Positions 8,143 to 18,572 of a stretch of DNA of 64,000 bases are shown here, piece by piece (the stretch's first letter is position 1; every line of letters begins with the position of its first letter). A program made the position numbers and the translations under genes. The notes beneath the pieces were generated by a model. The model was not told where the DNA came from. It saw only the letters and a program-made list of their open reading frames with translations, and made no database searches. This DNA is from Pseudoalteromonas sp. EB27 (lineage in GTDB: Bacteria > Pseudomonadota > Gammaproteobacteria > Enterobacterales > Alteromonadaceae), in assembly GCF_001974875.1 (NCBI RefSeq), contig NZ_MTQD01000012.1, positions 62,001-126,000 on the forward strand, written 5' to 3'.

Positions 8143-9411
8143 ATGAAATTTTCTAAAACTATTATTGCAGCTTCGCTTGCATTTGTTTCAGCTGATAGCT
8201 TTGCAGCTGCGTTTCAATTATCAGAGCAAAATGCATCGGGTTTAGGCCGTGCATACGCTGGTGAAGCTTCTATCGCAGACGATGCGTCTGTAGTTGCACG
8301 TAACCCAGCACTAATGACTTTATTTAAAGACAAGCAACTAAGTGTTGCTGCTATTGGCGTAATTCCAGATGTAAGTATTGAAGGCGAAAGTACTAATAAC
8401 GGTATTGACCCAAGTGCATTAGATGACGACAGCATTGCACCAAGTGCTGTAGTACCTGCTATTTACTTTACTATGCCTTACAACGATAAAGTATCGATTG
8501 GTTTTGGCGCATTTTCTAACTTTGGTTTATCTACAGAGTTTAACGATGAATACGTTGCTGGCCAAATTGCTGGCGAAACAGAAATCTTTACTGTTAACCT
8601 TAATGCAAGCGTTGCTTATAAAGTAACTGAGCAATTCAGCTTTGGTATTGGTTTAAACGCTATTTATGCTGATGCAACTGTTATTCGTAAAGTGGGTGCT
8701 AATGCAAGCGGTATAGATTTTGGTGCTGATGCTGTAAACCTTCAAGGTGATGATACTGGTTTTGGTTTAAACGTTGGTTTAATGTACCAGCTAGATGATA
8801 ACAGCCGTTTTGGTTTTAACTATCGCAGCGAAACGGACATCACATTTGATGGTGACTTCTCAAACGACTTACCAGCAGCTATTGGTGGTACAGGCGGCGC
8901 TAAGCTTCCAGGTGCTGTTGATCTAACATTACCAGCTATTGCTGAGTTTTCTGGTTCACATCAGCTAGATGACAAGTTAGGCTTACATTACAGTGTATTA
9001 TGGACAGGTTGGAGCAGTTTTGAGTCACTAGAAGCACAAGTGACACTACCAACTGGTGATAAGTTTGTTGCGTTTGAAAAGCAAGAGCAGTTTGATGACT
9101 CTTTCAGATACTCTGTAGGTACTGATTACCAATACAACGAAGATTTACTACTTCGTGCTGGTGTAGCATTTGATGAGTCTCCAGTATCGCAAACACACCT
9201 TTCTATCTCTATTCCAGATACCGATCGCTTTTGGTTCTCGTTTGGTGGTAATTACACAATCGATAAGCAATCAAATGTAGATTTAGGCGTGAGTATTATT
9301 CGTGGTAAAACTCAAACCTTTACTGAAGCAGATGACTCAGGCAGCCAATGGGGCTTCGAGTCTAAAGGCCACGCGGTATTACTTGGCGCTCAGTACAACT
9401 ACAAGTTTTAA
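8143..9411 (+). CDS. FadL/OmpP1/TodX-family outer-membrane transporter
   Basis: A beta-barrel protein of 422 residues from the ATG at 8143, which has AAGGA seven bases upstream; an in-frame TTG further upstream is not needed. The signal peptide MKFSKTIIAASLAFVSADSFA ends at Ala-Ala. The mature N-terminus AFQLSEQNASGLGRAYAGEA is the conserved FadL plug region with its NPA motif at about residue 54. The C-terminus ends in Phe (YNYKF), as barrel proteins do. Such porins carry long-chain fatty acids or other hydrophobic compounds across the outer membrane. It is a single-gene unit closed by a strong terminator; the substrate is not fixed by sequence. Confidence 0.92.
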   Translation: MKFSKTIIAASLAFVSADSFAAAFQLSEQNASGLGRAYAGEASIADDASVVARNPALMTLFKDKQLSVAAIGVIPDVSIEGESTNNGIDPSALDDDSIAPSAVVPAIYFTMPYNDKVSIGFGAFSNFGLSTEFNDEYVAGQIAGETEIFTVNLNASVAYKVTEQFSFGIGLNAIYADATVIRKVGANASGIDFGADAVNLQGDDTGFGLNVGLMYQLDDNSRFGFNYRSETDITFDGDFSNDLPAAIGGTGGAKLPGAVDLTLPAIAEFSGSHQLDDKLGLHYSVLWTGWSSFESLEAQVTLPTGDKFVAFEKQEQFDDSFRYSVGTDYQYNEDLLLRAGVAFDESPVSQTHLSISIPDTDRFWFSFGGNYTIDKQSNVDLGVSIIRGKTQTFTEADDSGSQWGFESKGHAVLLGAQYNYKF

Positions 9412-9444
9412 TGTAGAAGTGTCTTGTGGTTAATCACAGGGCAC

Positions 9445-9482
9445 AAAAAAGCCGCTCACTTCAATAAGTGAGCGGCTTTTTT
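9445..9482. terminator. Bidirectional terminator between fadL-like gene and valS
   Basis: AAAAAAGCCGCTCACTT, a four-base loop, then AAGTGAGCGGCTTTTTT. The stem is perfect and flanked by A and T tracts, so it serves both convergent genes. Confidence 0.95.
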
Positions 9483-9483
9483 A

Positions 9484-9511
9484 ATGCCTATTAAATAGTG
9501 TTAATAGGCAT
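9484..9511. repeat. Second hairpin directly next to the terminator
   Basis: ATGCCTATTAA and its exact inverse TTAATAGGCAT enclose a six-base loop, one base beyond the bidirectional terminator and 11 bases from the valS stop. It has no long T tract and may protect the valS mRNA 3' end or help termination. Confidence 0.7.
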
Positions 9512-9522
9512 TTTACGAAAGC

Positions 9523-12378
9523 TTATAAACTTTCTATTTTAGTTTTTTGCTCAAGTAACTTAGTTTTAGCATCGCTAAACTCAGCTAGTTTTGCATTTTC
9601 TTTAGCAAGTACGGCTTCAGGTGCATTATTAACAAACTTTTCGTTAGCGAGTTTGTTTTGCACTTGTGCTAGGCCTTTTTCTGCTTTTTCGAGTTGCTTA
9701 TTAATACGTGAAAGCTCGGCTTCCACATCAATTAAGCCCGCCATTGGGATCATGATCTCAAGGTTGCCAACATAAGATGTTGCACATGCTGGTGCGTCAT
9801 CTTTGTTTTCAAGCATTGTAAACTCTTCAATTTTTGCAAGTGATGCTAAAAATGATTTGTTTTCTTCAATGCGTCGCACGTCGTCGCTCGATGCATTTGC
9901 AAGTAATACGTTAAGTGGCTTGCTTGGGCTAATATCCATTTCACCACGAATATTACGAATAGCTAAAATGAATTGTTTAACCCACTCTAAATCTTCCATA
10001 GCTTTAGCATCAACGCTTGCCTCGTTATATACAGGGAACGGCTGAACCATAATGCTGGTGTTCTCTGTTTCAAGGCCTGCAAGTGGTGCAACACGTTGCC
10101 AAATAGTTTCAGTAATGTATGGCATCATTGGGTGCATTAAACGCAGTAAGCTTTCAAGTACCGTTATTAACGTATGGCGTGTACCACGTTGCTGTGCTTC
10201 ATTGCCTTTAAACAATACTGGTTTAGTTAGCTCTAAATACCAATCACAAAATTGATTCCAAGTGAATTCGTAAAGCGTGTTAGCAGCTAGGTCAAAACGG
10301 TAGTTATCTAAGTGCTCAGTGTAGGTTTTAACGGTAGCTTCGTATTGACCTAAAATCCAACGGTCAGCTAATGAGAACTCTTTATCAGCATCGTTTGCAA
10401 AACCACAATCGAGCTCTTCTGTGTTCATTAGGACGTAACGGCTTGCGTTCCATAATTTGTTGCAGAAGTTACGGTAACCTTCAAGGCGGTTCATATCCCA
10501 GTTAATATCACGACCGGTAGACGCCATTGCAGCAAGGGTAAAACGAAGTGCGTCGGTGCCGTGTGCTTCAATACCGCCGGCAAATACTTTACGCGTATCT
10601 TTTTCGATTTTGGCGGCAAGTTTTGGCTGCATCATGTTACCGGTACGTTTTTGTACTAGGTCTTCAAGTTCAATGCCGTCAATCATGTCTAGTGGGTCAA
10701 GTACGTTACCTTTTGACTTAGACATTTTATCGCCATTGTCGTCACGTATTAAGCCAGTTACATACACGGTTTTAAACGGAACTTGTGGTTTGCCATTTTC
10801 GTCTTTCACAAAGTGCAGCGTCATCATAATCATGCGCGCAACCCAGAAAAATATAATATCAAAACCAGTTACCAATACATCAGACGGGTGGAAGGTCTTT
10901 AAATCATCGGTATTTTCTGGCCAACCTTGTGTAGAGAACGTCCAAAGTGCTGATGAGAACCACGTATCAAGTACGTCTTCGTCTTGGCTTAACGTTACGC
11001 TGTCTGCAATGTTGTTTTCACGGCGTACTTCAGCTTCGTCGCGACCAACAAATACGTTGCCTTCATTGTCGTACCAAGCTGGGATGCGGTGACCCCACCA
11101 AAGCTGGCGTGAAATACACCAATCTTGTACGTCGTTCATCCACGAGAAGTACATGTTTTCGTATTGCTTAGGTACAAATTGAATATCGCCGTTTTTAACA
11201 GCGTCTTTTGCAGGCTCAGCAAGTGGTGCAACACGTACATACCATTGGTCGGTAAGTAGTGGCTCAATTACAACACCAGAGCGATCGCCGTAAGGAACAG
11301 TTAAACCATGGTCTTCAATTTTTTCAAGTAGGCCTAGTTCTTCAAATTCTGCCACAATTGCTTTACGCGCAGCAAAACGATCAAGCCCGTGTAGGCGCTC
11401 AGGAATTGGCGCATCAAACTCAAGCTCTTTACCGTCAAAGGTGTATGTTTCACCTTGGGTAAGAATAGCGGCGTCTTTATCGAAAATGTTGATCATCGGC
11501 ATTTGATGACGCTTGCCCACTTCGTTATCGTTAAAGTCGTGCGCTGGGGTTATTTTTACACAGCCCGTACCTTTATCTTTATCGGCATGTTCGTCAGCAA
11601 CAATTTTAATACGACGATTAACGATAGGTAATAAAATCTCTTTACCGATTAAATCTATGTAGCGTTCGTCATCTGGGTTTACTGCAACACCTGAGTCGCC
11701 AAGCATGGTTTCAGGGCGAGTTGTTGCTACTACAATGTAGTCTTTTCCATCTTGCGTTGTAACGCCATCAGCCAGTGGGTAACGTAAGTTCCACATGTGG
11801 CCTTTTTTGTCTTTGTTTTCAACTTCAAGATCAGAAATAGCAGTGTGTAATTTAGGATCCCAGTTTACTAGGCGCTTACCACGGTAAATTAGGTTTTCTT
11901 TATGAAGGCGTACAAACACTTCTTTAACGGCTTCAGATAGGCCATCGTCCATTGTAAAGCGTTCACGATCCCAATCAACCGATGCGCCAAGGCGACGAAG
12001 CTGTTTGGTAATAGTGCCGCCAGATTCTTTTTTCCATTCCCAGATTTTATTAATAAAATCTTCGCGGCCTAAATCGTGGCGTGTTTTACCTTCTTCGGCA
12101 TGAAGCTTACGCTCAACCAACATTTGCGTTGCAATACCTGCGTGGTCAGTACCTACTTGCCATAATGTGTTGTTACCTTGCATACGTTTAAAACGCGTTA
12201 GGGTATCCATTATTGTGTCTTGGAAGGCGTGGCCCATGTGTAAGCTACCAGTGACATTTGGCGGCGGAATCATAATTGAATATGGTACGCCTTTGCCAGA
12301 TGGCTTAAAGTAGCCTTTTTGTTCCCAGTCTTGATATAGAGACTGTTCAATATCTTGCGGATTGTAGGTTTTATCCAT
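9523..12378 (-). CDS. valS: Valyl-tRNA synthetase
   Basis: A 951-residue class I aminoacyl-tRNA synthetase that charges tRNA-Val. The HIGH motif appears as [10 protein letters not shown] (residues 41-50) and the KMSKS motif at residues 551-555 ([10 protein letters not shown]). The editing domain lies between, with [10 protein letters not shown] near residue 218. The final 70 residues form the coiled coil typical of ValRS ([18 protein letters not shown]). Length is normal for the family. It lies 53 bases or so downstream of holC with no terminator between, so pepA-holC-valS order is conserved as in enterobacteria. Confidence 0.99.
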   Translation of the reverse strand: MDKTYNPQDIEQSLYQDWEQKGYFKPSGKGVPYSIMIPPPNVTGSLHMGHAFQDTIMDTLTRFKRMQGNNTLWQVGTDHAGIATQMLVERKLHAEEGKTRHDLGREDFINKIWEWKKESGGTITKQLRRLGASVDWDRERFTMDDGLSEAVKEVFVRLHKENLIYRGKRLVNWDPKLHTAISDLEVENKDKKGHMWNLRYPLADGVTTQDGKDYIVVATTRPETMLGDSGVAVNPDDERYIDLIGKEILLPIVNRRIKIVADEHADKDKGTGCVKITPAHDFNDNEVGKRHQMPMINIFDKDAAILTQGETYTFDGKELEFDAPIPERLHGLDRFAARKAIVAEFEELGLLEKIEDHGLTVPYGDRSGVVIEPLLTDQWYVRVAPLAEPAKDAVKNGDIQFVPKQYENMYFSWMNDVQDWCISRQLWWGHRIPAWYDNEGNVFVGRDEAEVRRENNIADSVTLSQDEDVLDTWFSSALWTFSTQGWPENTDDLKTFHPSDVLVTGFDIIFFWVARMIMMTLHFVKDENGKPQVPFKTVYVTGLIRDDNGDKMSKSKGNVLDPLDMIDGIELEDLVQKRTGNMMQPKLAAKIEKDTRKVFAGGIEAHGTDALRFTLAAMASTGRDINWDMNRLEGYRNFCNKLWNASRYVLMNTEELDCGFANDADKEFSLADRWILGQYEATVKTYTEHLDNYRFDLAANTLYEFTWNQFCDWYLELTKPVLFKGNEAQQRGTRHTLITVLESLLRLMHPMMPYITETIWQRVAPLAGLETENTSIMVQPFPVYNEASVDAKAMEDLEWVKQFILAIRNIRGEMDISPSKPLNVLLANASSDDVRRIEENKSFLASLAKIEEFTMLENKDDAPACATSYVGNLEIMIPMAGLIDVEAELSRINKQLEKAEKGLAQVQNKLANEKFVNNAPEAVLAKENAKLAEFSDAKTKLLEQKTKIESL

Positions 12379-12431
12379 TACACAGAACCTTAAATAAGTA
12401 CTTAAATTAGTTGGTTAGTTTGCCTGATTGG

Positions 12432-12872
12432 CTAGCTATTAATATCTTGCGTGGTGAGATTGGCACCGAGTTGGCGTAGCTTTTTAAAACGCTCGCGGGC
12501 TGCCTGTTTAGCAGCTGCTTCTACGGGTACAAAATCAAAAACTTGGTTAAACCGACGAATGTAATCCGGTAACTGAGTAGCCAAGTTAATTAAAACTTTA
12601 CGATTGCCAACAGGTGGCGTAATACCAATTTCTACAGGTGCGCCGCCTTTAGGGCCTTCACCTTGTAAATTATGTGGCACAAAACTATCTGGATCGAATG
12701 CCCAAATTATTTCATCAATGGCACAGGCTGCTTCATTATCGTTAACACAAATAAACACACGCTGCCCATTTCGATACTGATCGGCCGCAATTTGAGCAGC
12801 CAAAGCAAAATGATCGTCAGCCTTAGCTGTTAACTCATCTTGTTGCTTTAGAACGAAAAATTTAGCGTTCAT
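12432..12872 (-). CDS. holC: DNA polymerase III chi subunit
   Basis: A protein of about 146 residues that links the clamp loader to single-strand binding protein during replication. The conserved segment SFVPHNLQGEGPKGGAPVEI around residue 65-84 is diagnostic of HolC, and DFVPVE lies near the C-terminus. I place the start at 12872 (MNAKFFVLK), which lines up with the known family N-terminus; ATGs at 12878 and 12896 are in frame and no ribosome site decides between them. It sits between pepA and valS as in other gammaproteobacteria and is probably co-transcribed with valS. Confidence 0.93.
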   Translation of the reverse strand: MNAKFFVLKQQDELTAKADDHFALAAQIAADQYRNGQRVFICVNDNEAACAIDEIIWAFDPDSFVPHNLQGEGPKGGAPVEIGITPPVGNRKVLINLATQLPDYIRRFNQVFDFVPVEAAAKQAARERFKKLRQLGANLTTQDINS

Positions 12873-12985
12873 GTTCATTGTATCGGGGTTTCCCATGACA
12901 TTGAATGTATACCAAATTGATATACATAAATTAAGAGGCAGATTTTGCCATATAACGGGGTTTGCTTCAATTAATACACAAATAA

Positions 12986-13009
12986 ATAAGGCGCCAAACG
13001 GCGCCTTAT
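12986..13009 (-). terminator. Terminator after pepA
   Basis: ATAAGGCGCC, loop of four, GGCGCCTTAT. Read on the minus strand the stem is followed by TTATTT, giving a moderate rho-independent terminator after pepA and before holC. Confidence 0.8.
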
Positions 13010-13036
13010 AAACAGATATTAATTTAAACTAAACGT

Positions 13037-14548
13037 TTAATCTTGAGCTGCTTCACTTACACCAGCTCTATTTAGTAAATACTGAGTAAGCATTGGAACA
13101 GGGCGACCCGTTGCGCCTTTTTTAGCGCCACTGCGCCACGCTGTACCAGCAACATCTAAATGCGCCCAATTATACTTTTTAGTAAATTTAGACAAGAAAC
13201 ATGCCGCAGTAATTGTTCCTGCAGAGCGTCCACCTAAGTTTGTAAAGTCAGCAAATGGGCTATCTAGTTGATCTTGATAGTCATCCCATAACGGTAACTG
13301 CCATGCACGGTCGCCACTTTGCTCTGACGCTTTTAACAAATCGTGTGCAAGTGGGTTATGGTTTGATAGTAAACCAGTTGCATGCGCGCCAAGGGCTACA
13401 ATACAAGCGCCTGTCAGTGTTGCCACGTCAATAACCGTATCTGGGTTAAAGCGCTCAACGTACGTTAGTGCGTCGCACAATACTAAACGACCTTCAGCGT
13501 CGGTGTTTAACACTTCAACTGTTTGGCCCGACATTGTTGTTAAAATATCACCCGGGCGATATGCGTTTGAGCCAGGCATGTTTTCACAGCCAGCTAAAAC
13601 ACCAATAACGTTAATCGGCAATTGCATTTGTGCAAGTGCACGCATTGCACCAATAACACCAGCAGCGCCGCCCATGTCGTATTTCATCTCATCCATGCCT
13701 TCGCCTGGTTTTAATGAAATACCGCCTGAGTCAAACGTCAAGCCTTTACCAACAAGTACAATAGGGGCTTGGTCGTCAGCGGCGCCTTTGTAGTTAATAA
13801 TCGACATAATTGATTCGTTATCACTACCGCGGCCAACAGCTAGGTATGAGTTCATACCTAGTTCTGCCATTTGCTTTTCGCCAATAATATCAACGGTGAT
13901 ATTGTCAAAATTAGTTGCCAGCTCTTGTGCTTGCTCGCCTAAGTACACTGGGTTACAAATATTTGGTGGCATATTAGCCACGTCTTTACACAGCTTACTA
14001 CCTGCAGCAATGGCTAAACCATGCTCGATAGCACTTTCGCCAATCGTTAGTTCGCGTCGAGTTGGTACGTTAAACACCATTTTACGAAGTGGACGACGAG
14101 GGTCTACTTTTTTACTTTTTAATTGGTTAAACGTGTATAAGCAATCTTGTGTTGTTTCTACTGCTTGACGTACTTTCCAGTAAGTGTCGCGACCTTTAAC
14201 GTGTTGCTCTGTTAAAAAGCAAACTGCTTCCATAGAGCCCGTTTCGTTTAAGGTATTAATAGTTTTAGAAATAATTTGTTTATATTGCTTATCGTCAAGC
14301 TCGCGCTCTTTACCACAACCAACAAGCAATATGCGCTCGCTTAATACGTTTGGTACATGATGCAATAATAAAACTTGGCCTGGCTTACCTTCTAAATCGC
14401 CACGGCGAAGTAAATTAGAGATATAACCATCGCTAATTTTATCGAGTTGTTCACCAATGGGGGATAACCTACGTGGCTCGTAAACGCCAACCACAATACA
14501 TGCGCTGCGCTGTTTTTCTGGGCTACCACTTTTTACGTTAAATTCCAT
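13037..14548 (-). CDS. pepA: Leucyl aminopeptidase (cytosol aminopeptidase A)
   Basis: A 503-residue M17 family metallo-aminopeptidase that removes N-terminal residues from peptides; in some bacteria it also binds DNA as an architectural factor for Xer recombination and as a repressor. The catalytic signature [10 protein letters not shown] is present, with the metal ligands in [17 protein letters not shown] and the catalytic Lys in that same stretch. The start at 14548 has AGGAG five bases upstream; a GTG two codons earlier overlaps this ribosome site and is unlikely. It is divergent from lptF and followed by its own terminator and then holC. Confidence 0.98.
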   Translation of the reverse strand: MEFNVKSGSPEKQRSACIVVGVYEPRRLSPIGEQLDKISDGYISNLLRRGDLEGKPGQVLLLHHVPNVLSERILLVGCGKERELDDKQYKQIISKTINTLNETGSMEAVCFLTEQHVKGRDTYWKVRQAVETTQDCLYTFNQLKSKKVDPRRPLRKMVFNVPTRRELTIGESAIEHGLAIAAGSKLCKDVANMPPNICNPVYLGEQAQELATNFDNITVDIIGEKQMAELGMNSYLAVGRGSDNESIMSIINYKGAADDQAPIVLVGKGLTFDSGGISLKPGEGMDEMKYDMGGAAGVIGAMRALAQMQLPINVIGVLAGCENMPGSNAYRPGDILTTMSGQTVEVLNTDAEGRLVLCDALTYVERFNPDTVIDVATLTGACIVALGAHATGLLSNHNPLAHDLLKASEQSGDRAWQLPLWDDYQDQLDSPFADFTNLGGRSAGTITAACFLSKFTKKYNWAHLDVAGTAWRSGAKKGATGRPVPMLTQYLLNRAGVSEAAQD

Positions 14549-14857
14549 TGTCACTCCTGATTTTGAGTCATTTAAGTTAGTAAGTTGGGGCTAAAAAAGT
14601 ATTTTCTAGTCTTATCTACGTAACTTATGTAAGGATAATTCTTATTTTAGCTGATTTTGCTAGACTCTTACTGTGTAATTGAACTTTATATGCTTAAGGG
14701 CTACTAATGCAACATTATATCGTGCACTTAGGTAGGATAATTAAATTTGATGGCTTATAATAATAGCCTATTTGCCGGTATTAATTGGGTAAAATAGCTA
14801 TTTAACTATTCAATTCTCACTATCGTAGTGAAATTCCATGTTTAACAGGGGCGAGCA
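14549..14857. promoter_or_regulatory. Divergent promoter region between pepA and lptF
   Basis: About 310 bases without a gene separate the two divergent units. This pepA/lptF divergence is conserved in gammaproteobacteria. The stretch is AT-rich with several TTATTTTA-like and TATAAT-like segments, but I cannot assign a -35/-10 pair with confidence. No hairpin terminator or repeat copy was seen. Confidence 0.5.
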
Positions 14858-15970
14858 TTGCTAATTTTCCGTTATTTGACCGCTGAGGTTTTAAAATCGC
14901 AGGTCGCCGTATTTTTAACTTTAATGACAATATTTTTGTCACAAAAGTTAGTTGGTATTTTAGGTGATGCCTCTGAGGGCAGCATTCCTGCTAAATTAGT
15001 GCTATCGATGATTGCACTAAAGCTTCCACAACTAGCCTCGCTAATACTTCCGCTGAGTATATTTTTAGGCATTATTTTGGCTTACAGCCGTATATACGCC
15101 GATAGCGAAATGACCGTACTTAAAGCCTGTGGCGTAAGTGAATGGTATGTTGTGCGCGTAACGCTTATATCAAGCGTTGGACTTGCCATACTAGCCGCTG
15201 CATTGACTATGTATATAGCGCCGTGGGCAAGTGAGCAAGAATACCAATTAAAAGAACAAGCTAAAGCCGATGCGGGGTTGTCTGCACTCAGGGCTGGGCG
15301 GTTCCAAGAAACCGGTAACGAAAAAGCCGTGGTGTTTATTCATAATATTGAAAAGGGCGGCAAAGAGCTCAATAAGGTATTTGTTGCACAGTTACCTGAT
15401 AGCGAAAAAGGTAATCTAGCGCGCTTAGTATATGCACAGCAAGGTGTTGTGGTTGAAGCCGTAAATGGTGAGCAACAGCTAGTACTAACAGACGGTAAAC
15501 GTTACGAAACAGATGGCACAACGCCTGCACTTAATTTAACAGAATTTGATGGTTACAGCGTACAAATACGAGAACAAGAAATAGAGCATCAACGCCGTAA
15601 ATTAGAGGCTGTGCCAACTAACCAATTATTGGCTATAAATACACCTGAATCTATTGCTCAATGGCAATGGCGACTCGCTATTCCGCTATCAATCCCACTA
15701 CTTACCTTACTGGCAGTACCGCTAAGTGTGGTTAATCCTCGCCAAGGTAAATTTGCAAAACTAGTGCCTGCTATTAGCTTGTACTTAGGCTACTTTATTT
15801 TACTAAATGCCGCTAAATTTGCAGTTGAAGATGGCAAAATCCCGCCTTCAATCGGCTTGTGGTGGATTCACCTAAGTGCCTTGTTTATAGGTGGGTTATT
15901 AATTATAAAAGGGCGACCACTGGGCGCTTGGCTTAAAGCCGTTGTAACTAAGCGGGAGTTAGGCTCATGA
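14858..15970 (+). CDS. lptF: LPS export ABC transporter permease LptF
   Basis: A 370-residue inner-membrane permease of the LptB2FG complex that extracts lipopolysaccharide and pushes it along the Lpt bridge. It begins MLIFRYLTAEVLKSQ, the typical LptF start, and has the YjgP/YjgQ arrangement: three N-terminal membrane segments, a large periplasmic beta-jellyroll (about 130-260) and three C-terminal membrane segments with PLLTLLAVPLSVVNPRQGKF. The start codon is TTG at 14858, with GGGG six bases upstream; this fits the family N-terminus better than any internal ATG. The stop overlaps the lptG start by four bases. Confidence 0.97.
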   Translation: MLIFRYLTAEVLKSQVAVFLTLMTIFLSQKLVGILGDASEGSIPAKLVLSMIALKLPQLASLILPLSIFLGIILAYSRIYADSEMTVLKACGVSEWYVVRVTLISSVGLAILAAALTMYIAPWASEQEYQLKEQAKADAGLSALRAGRFQETGNEKAVVFIHNIEKGGKELNKVFVAQLPDSEKGNLARLVYAQQGVVVEAVNGEQQLVLTDGKRYETDGTTPALNLTEFDGYSVQIREQEIEHQRRKLEAVPTNQLLAINTPESIAQWQWRLAIPLSIPLLTLLAVPLSVVNPRQGKFAKLVPAISLYLGYFILLNAAKFAVEDGKIPPSIGLWWIHLSALFIGGLLIIKGRPLGAWLKAVVTKRELGS

Positions 15971-17034
15971 TGAAAACGCTTGATTGGTATTTAGGTCGCA
16001 GTATTTTACAAACTACCGGCTTTGCATTGTTGGTACTTGTTGGTATTAGCACCTTAATTAAATTTATCGACCAGTTAAAGTCGGTAGGGCGCGGCAGTTA
16101 CGATTTAATGACCGCAATGCTTTACACGCTTTACACAATACCTGGCGATTTAGTGGTGTTTTTTCCGATGGCTGCGCTAATTGGTGGCTTAACGGGTTTA
16201 GGGGCACTTGCTTCAAACAGCGAGCTTGTAGTAATGCAAGCCGCTGGTATGTCGCGCTTACAAATAATTGGCTCAGTGATGAAAACCGCCGTATTTATGG
16301 CTGTATGTATGATGGCACTTGGCGAATGGGGTGCACCTGAAGCGCAATTACACGCTAAAGAAATGCGTAACCAAGCAATACATGGCGGTGATGTGTTTAA
16401 TACACAAAAGGGTGTATGGGCTAAAGACGGCAGCAATTTTATTAATATTGAAGATGTAGACGAAAATGGCAGACTCAACGGGGTACACATGTACCACTTT
16501 GATAAATCGTTAGAGCTTACCCAAATTACTAAAGCAAGAGATGCACTGAGCCGAAAAGATGGCTGGCTACTTCGTGACGTAAATAAGGTTATTATTACTA
16601 GCGAAAAAACCACAACAGAGCAATTACCTGAAGAGTTTTATTCTTCGCAACTCACAGCGGAAAAGTTAGGAGTTGTGTCGGTAAAACCGGAGTCACTTTC
16701 ATTTACTGGGCTTTGGTCGTATTTAAGTTACTTAGAGCAAAACGAACAAGACACAAGTACCTACGAGCTTGCACTGTGGCGTAAGTTGATGCAGCCAGTA
16801 TCTGTTGCGGTAATGCTGCTGGTGGCGCTCTCGTTTATATTTGGCCCGCTGCGTACCGTTACTATGGGAGCGCGTATTATTATGGGCGTTGTAACGGGGA
16901 TTGTGTTTCACTTAACTAATGAAATATTTGGCCCTGTAGTTATGGTTTACCAAATACCAGCCATTATAGGTGCGGTATTGCCCAGTATTATATTTATAGG
17001 CTTTGCGACATATTTGATGAATAAACGGGTATAG
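15967..17034 (+). CDS. lptG: LPS export ABC transporter permease LptG
   Basis: A 355-residue partner of LptF. It starts MMKTLDWYLGRSIL and shows the same layout: three membrane segments, periplasmic jellyroll and three membrane segments, with the conserved ALWRKLMQPVSVAVMLLVAL before the fifth segment. It overlaps lptF by four bases (ATGA), so the two permeases are translationally coupled, as expected for the heterodimer. A strong terminator follows. Confidence 0.97.
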   Translation: MMKTLDWYLGRSILQTTGFALLVLVGISTLIKFIDQLKSVGRGSYDLMTAMLYTLYTIPGDLVVFFPMAALIGGLTGLGALASNSELVVMQAAGMSRLQIIGSVMKTAVFMAVCMMALGEWGAPEAQLHAKEMRNQAIHGGDVFNTQKGVWAKDGSNFINIEDVDENGRLNGVHMYHFDKSLELTQITKARDALSRKDGWLLRDVNKVIITSEKTTTEQLPEEFYSSQLTAEKLGVVSVKPESLSFTGLWSYLSYLEQNEQDTSTYELALWRKLMQPVSVAVMLLVALSFIFGPLRTVTMGARIIMGVVTGIVFHLTNEIFGPVVMVYQIPAIIGAVLPSIIFIGFATYLMNKRV

Positions 17035-17053
17035 AGTACTTATTCAAAGCATG

Positions 17054-17082
17054 AAAAAGGGTGACCACGGGTCACCCTTTTT
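17054..17082. terminator. Bidirectional terminator after lptG
   Basis: AAAAAGGGTGACC, a short loop, GGTCACCCTTTTT. It lies between lptG and the convergent RDD gene and has A and T tracts on both sides. Confidence 0.95.
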
Positions 17083-17135
17083 GCTTTTTAACTACCGATT
17101 AACCACCGCGTAATTCACGATTTGGAAAGTTGGAA

Positions 17136-17636
17136 TTAATCAAGCTCACTATAAATACGTCTGTTTTCTTCTTTAGTAAGCGCAATAACTTCTGTTTTAG
17201 AGATGTAATCTTGCAGTGCTTTTTTGTTTTTAAAATCGACTAACACCACCAAATTACCTAAACCGAGTAAAGCGCTAATGCTGCGGATAATTGATTGCGG
17301 CCAGCTAATTAAATTACCCTCAAGAGTTTGTACTTTTAAACGCCATGCACGCATGCCAATGGTTTGCCCGCTTTTAGTCCAAAAGTAACCAAAAAATACT
17401 AAGGTAACAATAATTAAAAGAGCGGTACGAATACCCGAAAGAAGATTTGAATTTTGAATAAAGGCAGATACATCCTCTGCGCCATTTAAACTAATTACAT
17501 CGAGAGAAATAAGCCCTTGTACAGCAAATAAATACAGCACTACAGTTAACATCGCAAACGCAATAATGGCTAACGTATCGTAAACTAACGACGCAAAACG
17601 GCGCCAAAAACCAGCACGTGGAAACTCACCCGACAT
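17136..17636 (-). CDS. RDD family membrane protein
   Basis: A 166-residue inner-membrane protein. The N-terminal ..AGFWRRFASLVYDTLAI segment carries the Arg-Asp pattern that names the RDD family, and GQTIGMRAWRLKVQ (about residue 108) is the second conserved motif. Two or three membrane segments lie at about 21-45, 70-88 and 120-135. Function is unknown for most of the family, though some members affect sodium tolerance or lipid processing. It is convergent with lptG. Confidence 0.9.
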   Translation of the reverse strand: MSGEFPRAGFWRRFASLVYDTLAIIAFAMLTVVLYLFAVQGLISLDVISLNGAEDVSAFIQNSNLLSGIRTALLIIVTLVFFGYFWTKSGQTIGMRAWRLKVQTLEGNLISWPQSIIRSISALLGLGNLVVLVDFKNKKALQDYISKTEVIALTKEENRRIYSELD

Positions 17637-17759
17637 AAATACACTCTCACTATTAATATGCGAGCTAGTTTAGCAAAAAAGCTTACAAATACTAAGACAT
17701 GTTAATGCTTAGAGGGAGAATTGATTTTATTGCTTTGGGTTATTACCTACAGGAGAAAT

Positions 17760-17794
17760 GAAAAAGACCCTGCTATTGGTAGCAAGGCCTTTTA
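17760..17794 (-). terminator. Terminator after the DUF6515-like gene
   Basis: AAAAGACCCTGCTA and TAGCAAGGCCTTTT pair with two mismatches around a TTGG loop. On the minus strand the stem is followed by CTTTTTC, suiting the secreted-protein gene that ends at 17808. Confidence 0.75.
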
Positions 17795-17807
17795 ATTTAT
17801 AGCGGAT

Positions 17808-18572
17808 TTAACCTAGCTTAATAGCAAGGTATTTTATGTCGTCACCACTTATTTGCGGTAAAAAATAAATATCGCCGTATTTAAAATACTGCTGCGAGTT
17901 AATTATTACGGCCTGTGCTGCCTGAGGTAATGAGTCGTATGTTTGGCCCAAGCTATAGTCATTCACATTACCCACTTTTATTGCCTGGTTAAGACGGGTT
18001 GGTGGCTCATCAACGACCGTATAACCATTATTATCAGCAATGTAGTACACATTTTGATAAGTGTAGTAAGTCGTATTATGGTGTTTAAAATGCCTGTAAT
18101 TTCTTGGTAGCGTATTTATACGCAGGCCTCTAGGTGGCGTAACTACGTGGTAGCCTCTTTTAGCTTTACGGTAGTAAAGGCCGTCGTTAAACGTAAACGA
18201 AATACCATTAAATCTAATCGATGCGCTATTGCGTGGTAAATGGTCTATAAATCGATTTTGTCTGTAAGCGACTGAATTATTATGGCTTGTTAAGTAGTTA
18301 TATTTTCGCTGGCTGTAGCGGTGTTGTTCACGCTTTTCCTGCTTGTACTTAGCGAGTCTACGTTTTTCTTGCTTACGGTCTTCTCGTTTTTCTTTTTTAT
18401 GCTCAATGCGCTGCTTTTTTTCATGGCGGCGTTCATCGCGTTTATATTCAACACGTTTGTCGTGATCACGTTTAAAGCTTTTATCATTCTCTCGCTCGTT
18501 TGGTGCTCCAAGCGCAGAGCCTGATACTGCGCCTATAGCGAGCAGTGCAGGTAGTAAAAAAGTAAGTTTCAT
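17808..18572 (-). CDS. Secreted basic protein with C-terminal DUF6515-like repeats
   Basis: A 254-residue exported protein. The signal peptide MKLTFLLPALLAIGAVSGSA is followed by an extremely charged region (about 28-95) made of Lys, Arg, Glu and His, such as KREDRKQEKRRLAKYKQE. The C-terminal half has Tyr-rich repeats (GLYYRKAKRGYHVV, TTYYTYQNVYYIADNNGYTV, QQYFKYGDIYFLP) of the DUF6515 type found in Gram-negative periplasmic proteins. Function is unknown; a chaperone or envelope-stress role is a guess from its operator. A paralogue with the same signal peptide lies just upstream at 18949-19206, and both have GTAAA repeats in their promoters. Confidence 0.85.
   Translation of the reverse strand: MKLTFLLPALLAIGAVSGSALGAPNERENDKSFKRDHDKRVEYKRDERRHEKKQRIEHKKEKREDRKQEKRRLAKYKQEKREQHRYSQRKYNYLTSHNNSVAYRQNRFIDHLPRNSASIRFNGISFTFNDGLYYRKAKRGYHVVTPPRGLRINTLPRNYRHFKHHNTTYYTYQNVYYIADNNGYTVVDEPPTRLNQAIKVGNVNDYSLGQTYDSLPQAAQAVIINSQQYFKYGDIYFLPQISGDDIKYLAIKLG

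Noticed and set aside
10556..11092. Long antisense frame inside valS
   Set aside because: It is a shadow of the well-conserved synthetase coding sequence.
12905..12927. ATGTATA...TATACAT inverted repeat containing ACCAAATT upstream of holC
   Set aside because: Looks like a worn end of the dispersed repeat or a chance palindrome; too short to call.
16131..16613. Antisense frame inside lptG
   Set aside because: Fully within a confidently identified gene; no independent evidence.
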